Source: Theocolax elegans
Taxonomy: Eukaryota; Arthropoda; Insecta; Hymenoptera; Cerocephalidae
NCBI GenBank assembly: GCA_026168455.1
Contig: CM047431.1
Location: 60,780,910 to 60,844,909, forward strand
Direction of reading: 5' to 3'
Length of the DNA: 64,000 nt
Shown: positions 59,868-64,000 of the stretch, piece after piece
How positions within the stretch are numbered: position 1 is the stretch's first letter
Layout: every line of letters begins with the position of its first letter
Translations under genes and position numbers: made by a program
The notes under the pieces: model-generated
What the model was told of the DNA's origin: nothing
Database searches by the model: none
Seen by the model: only the letters and a program-made list of their open reading frames with translations

Positions 59868-61265
59868 AAAGTTCAACTGAAGTAGTAAAAGACTTAAATT
59901 AACTTATTTCAAGTCATTTATTTTTTAATTATACCGTACTAAAAGTGCATATTTTCATCGTAATACATTTACATGTAGTTAAGTGGTTACGTAAAATATA
60001 TACCTGAAACATCGGTAAGATAAATAAATTATCAAAAAATGATTATTTAAGTATGCGTGGTTAAAGCAACAGTTAGTAAGTGAAATAAACTGGCATTTAT
60101 ATTGCTCTAACCACATAGATGTTGGTTCAGTTGGTTGTTTAAAATATAGGGATTCTTTCACGAATTATATTTAGTTGTTCCAGCAAATTTTTTTTCTCTG
60201 TGTTTCTTGCGATGAAACGATTTTTTTCCACTCATTGGAATGAAATTTGGTGTTTCTTATTACTTGTCGATTTAAAAAGCTAGTTTTAACCTTTAAAAGT
60301 GTCTTTCATTCGGTAAGTAGAAACGAAGTATTACACATCTTTTTACAATGGTTCATTTCGAAATAAGAAAATCACACACATATTTCAGAAGATGTTTCAA
60401 AATGAAAACAGAAAAATAAATAATGGATGGTAACTGATAGCTGGCTATTAGAAAATTCAAGCGTGAATAGTTGTAAGTATTAATTTCAAATTTCAAATTT
60501 CGTTCACATATTACATAGACTCAAAATGAAGAAAAGTGAGTCTGTAAAGGTGTGGCCTAAAAAAACAAAAAAATATTTTTTAGGAAACACTTTGAAAGAT
60601 TTATCGTGGATTCCTCATATATAAATAAATATACTGTAACTCGTTGCAAATATTCTTTTCTCTTTTATGCAGTAATCAAAAAGATAATCCAGCGCGTCAC
60701 CATTTTGCTCGAAGATTTTCTTTCGGCAATTAAAGTTTCAATCAGAACCGGCGACGGGTAACGGGTAAAAAGTAAATAAAATATAAAAACGAGATTTAAA
60801 TGCTATCGAAAAAAAGAGAGAGAGATATAGAGAGGTAAGGTATATAGATATATAAATATAAACTACGAATTCGAATTTCATTGCAATACAAAGTTTTCCT
60901 ATCTAAGTTTACCCCTAAGCCGTTTTTCCTGGATCGTAAGGTTTTAAAAGTACTTGCGAACCATTCCATCAAAATAAAGACCGAAAGCATCAAAGTAAAA
61001 AAGGAAGGAGAACCGAGGGGGGGAGGGGGTGGTATCGGGAGAACGGGAAAAGGGGAAGCACGGTTCGGACAAAACCATAAGATTAATGCGACACTTCCGA
61101 TTCAATTAAGAAATCGTTTTTGTCGCGATCGCAATAGCTTCGACGGTGGTTCTCGTCTTCGGTCGGCAAAACACATAATAACCCGTATAAGATCGTATCT
61201 CGAGTTATAAATCGAGACCGCTATCCGATCGGTTCCAATCGTAAAAACACGATAAATCTTACCCA
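59868..61265. repeat. Direct duplication 5, copy 2
   Basis: Second copy of 58459-59867. At 60395-60850 it carries a cluster of single-base losses and changes relative to copy 1, while the first and last parts are almost identical. Confidence 0.95.
61016..61057 (+). promoter_or_regulatory. G-tract block (copy 2)
   Basis: Same as 59619-59660, carried by duplication 5. Confidence 0.3.
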
Positions 61266-62890
61266 AGAGTTGCCGGCCGTATAACTACCGTGATAAAACA
61301 AACGACGACTATTCTATTACTTTTTTTTTGTAATATTAACTCTTCGGTGCTAAGAGAGACAAATTAGAAATCGTTGTTTTTTCTCATATTAACGAGATGT
61401 GATAACCGGATCGAGTGAAAGGATCGGATCGTCGGTGTCGGTGGCGGAAAAGAAAAGGTTATTAGAAATTTAAGGTAAATTCTTTGGAAAATACGGGGCG
61501 AGCCTCGGTTCGGGTGGATCTGAAAAGTTTTGACGATACCAGGCGTTAATACCCACCCGATCTACCCGCATCAAACTTTCTTTCCTCGCGTACCCGGTTG
61601 ACTATAGGCTCCTCCTGTACCTATATATATATATGTGTATATATACATACCGGGTTCGACTTTTCTTTAACGTCTTCTTCACTTTTAAATCGCCGGTATT
61701 TTTATCTCACCCACGGACTTTTCCTTTCTTCCCTGCCTCTGACATCGAACTCCTGACGGAATTTAGATAGTTCGGTTTAATGCACTTTCCGGAAGTGCCA
61801 CGGGAGGGACGTATACGTAAATGCGAGATACGAGCTCAAACTTTCTTTTCGATTTCGCGATTTTTAACGCTCCACCGTTATAGTTTATTATTTATTTATT
61901 TTTCCGTACGTGGTGTGCGTGTGTGTATATATACATGTATGTATATCCAGGCCTTCGTGAAAAAATGACTTTTTTGGTTGAAATCGGTTAAAAATGCATA
62001 AACTATGGAATATAAATAAAAATTTATCCTGACAACACCTAAAAAGTACATAGAAAACAATAATACCATTGCATATTATATACAAACAATTATTAACTAA
62101 CTAGAAGATTGTCCGGTAAGCAGATCATTACCAGACACTGGGATATGTTTGCTACTGCAAAAATATAAAGAGAACCAGAGTTTTCGACTCTAACCTTCTT
62201 TTTTACTATAGACTAAAAATAGATTGCTTGATGGTTGGTATCGACGTGTATGGATTTATACAATATACCTTTATAAATCTTTCTATAGGTCTATGTATTA
62301 GGCAGCACTAGGTCTATGTATAGTATACGAATTGAATTTCTTTTTTTATTTATTTATTATTTCTTCTTTATATTCACATAATTAACTTAAGTGTTATTAT
62401 CGTTGTACATGTACATATTTGTATAGATTTTATTTACGGCTTCTCTTATGTATTGGTATAACTGTATATGCATATTATTTGTATAAGTTAGATTTTTTAG
62501 CTTGAAATTTATCAATTCTAGGAAACCCGCTGATTTTTTAATATATTAATTCCTTTTTTCATTTAGTGTACCTATCATTATGATTGTTTTTCATGTCTTA
62601 GCGTTCGTTTTCGTAATGTTGACATTTTATGTCGAAGGGCGCGACAGCAAGTGTGGCCGTTTAAGACTTATGTACAGCTAATTCAGTCGTCGTATTTTTC
62701 CTCTTATAACTATTTATTACAATATTTATTTTTATGAAATCTATACGACAACCGCAGTTTCCCTTTTTATTTATTCTTCAGTTTACATCAAGTTTTGACC
62801 AAATTCATTTACGTCTATTTAAGAAAATCCGCGACAAAGATATTGCTTGTCGGTTTTTTTTTGTTCTCGTTCGACGTTTATATATATATA
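61266..62890. other. Unannotated, GC-richer at 61380-61800
   Basis: A CpG-containing stretch with CGGGGCGAGCCTCGGTTCGG is followed by a TA/GT microsatellite at 61621-61650 and AT-rich DNA. No exon recognised. The GC-richer part could be a conserved intronic element. Confidence 0.3.
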
Positions 62891-64000
62891 TGGGAGATTC
62901 CATCTGAAGTGATCCAGTTAAAAAATAGAATTTTGTTTTAATGTATGGAATCAGTAAGAAACTACTTGAATAGAGTGTAGCTAAATTTTTTGACCTGAAT
63001 TACAATTAGTACCAGAGTTGTAGCCAATCAAAAAATAGAATTTTTTGAAAAAATTGACTTATTGGCCATGTTTATCACTTAATAACTCAAAATCTAACAA
63101 TTTTTTCTTATATACATTAAATTTGAAAAAGGTTATTAAGTTCAAGAAGAATCAGTTCAAATATTTCATTTATATTATTTTTAAACTTTGAATATAGTTA
63201 TAATCAATAAAAACCTTTATAGTAAAAAAAGGGTTGTACGATCAAAAATATTTTATCCATCCAAGAATCTAATTCATCGATGATTAATTACCTTCAAAAT
63301 GGTGCAAAGTTTGAGTGCGGCAGAGCATTTCAGACAAAGTTATGGTGTTTTTAGGCAAATTTCTTAAAAAAAGAGAGCAAATGCATTTTATGAAAAAAAC
63401 AGACTAACCGTATACTTGCATTCAAACAATATGGCATTATTATTCCTCAATATTACTAAAATATACTATTTATTGTTAGTTACTGATACTTTTATTTAGT
63501 TGTTATTTAAGTCTGATACTTTTAGTTATACCTGTTATATAATTTAATTTATTGGAATTATAAAAAGTTTCAGGTATTTATCCAATTATATAACAGGTAT
63601 AACTGCTTATACCTACTGCTTTGTGTTTGTAAGCAGCTTAGAGATTGAAAAGTATCAGTAACTAACATTAAATAGTATATTTTTGTATTATTTAAGAATG
63701 ATAGTGCCATGTTGTTTGAATGCAAGTATACGGTTAGTCTGTGTTTTTCATAAAATGCATTTGCTCTCTTTTTTTAAGAAATTTGCCTAAAAACACCATA
63801 ACTTTGTGTGAAATGCTCTGCCGCACTCAAACTTTGCACCATTTTGAAGGTAATTAATCATCGATGAATTAGATTCTTGGATGGATAAAATATTTTTGAT
63901 CGTACAACCCTTTTTTTACTATAAAGGTTTTTATTGATTATAACTATATTCAAAGTTTTAAAATAAAATAAATAAAATATTTGAACTGATTCTTCTTGAG
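62891..64000. mobile_element. Giant foldback element, runs off the right edge
   Basis: Left end TATATATATATGGGAGATTC and CATCTGAAGTGATCC; the left arm runs to about 63500 and the right arm from about 63640 is its complement (TGCGGCAGAGCATTTC and GAAATGCTCTGCCGCA; GAAGAATCAGTTCAAAT and its complement at the window end). The centre holds an extra hairpin, GTTATACCTGTTATATAAT with its complement. By symmetry the element should end about 250 bp beyond the window. No protein. Confidence 0.9.

Overview
This is a eukaryotic nuclear window with long AT-rich non-coding stretches, abundant CT/GA and AT microsatellites, many hairpin-shaped transposons, Pol III-derived SINEs and almost no coding sequence. 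The decayed gene fragments (LARP1-like, TIMMDC1/140up-like) and the non-depleted CpG in an AT-rich background fit an insect. Hymenoptera is plausible but unproven. No bacterial operon, phage, CRISPR array or complete gene was found.

Layout. 1-3.9 kb: end of a ~410-bp satellite array with a GC-rich box in every unit and a two-unit higher-order pattern. 3.9-9 kb: a GC patch with an NRF1-like palindrome, hairpin transposons with TTAA ends, and a tRNA-like head. 9.0-11.9 kb: remnants of two genes, a terminal exon resembling TIMMDC1/140up and an intron-containing, frameshifted LARP1 DM15-region pseudogene. 12-34 kb: mostly unannotatable AT-rich DNA with microsatellites, several foldback elements, a GC/G-rich promoter-like island at 28.3 kb and a hammerhead-like motif at 33.0 kb.

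34.4-61.3 kb: five adjacent, nearly identical direct duplications with periods of about 1.13, 1.31, 1.49, 1.67 and 1.41 kb. One copy of the first pair carries a SINE built from 5S rRNA sequence with a tRNA-like A box in front. Others carry tRNA-derived SINEs and tRNA-like sequences. Two further foldbacks lie between them, one a ~0.96-kb near-perfect palindrome (51.5-52.4 kb). 53.6 kb: the only good active coding candidate, a first coding exon (30 codons, signal peptide, phase-1 donor) of an unidentified secreted or membrane protein transcribed to the right. If real, the rest of the window is its first intron, and the 28.3-kb island could be an upstream promoter or 5' UTR exon. 62.9 kb to the end: another giant foldback that runs off the window.

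No group of genes works together here. The main interest is in the repeats: the composite 5S/tRNA SINE, the run of five tandem duplications (real hotspot or assembly artefact), the TTAA foldback families, and the satellite's conserved box. Family names for the elements are inferred from ends and target sites, not from database matches.
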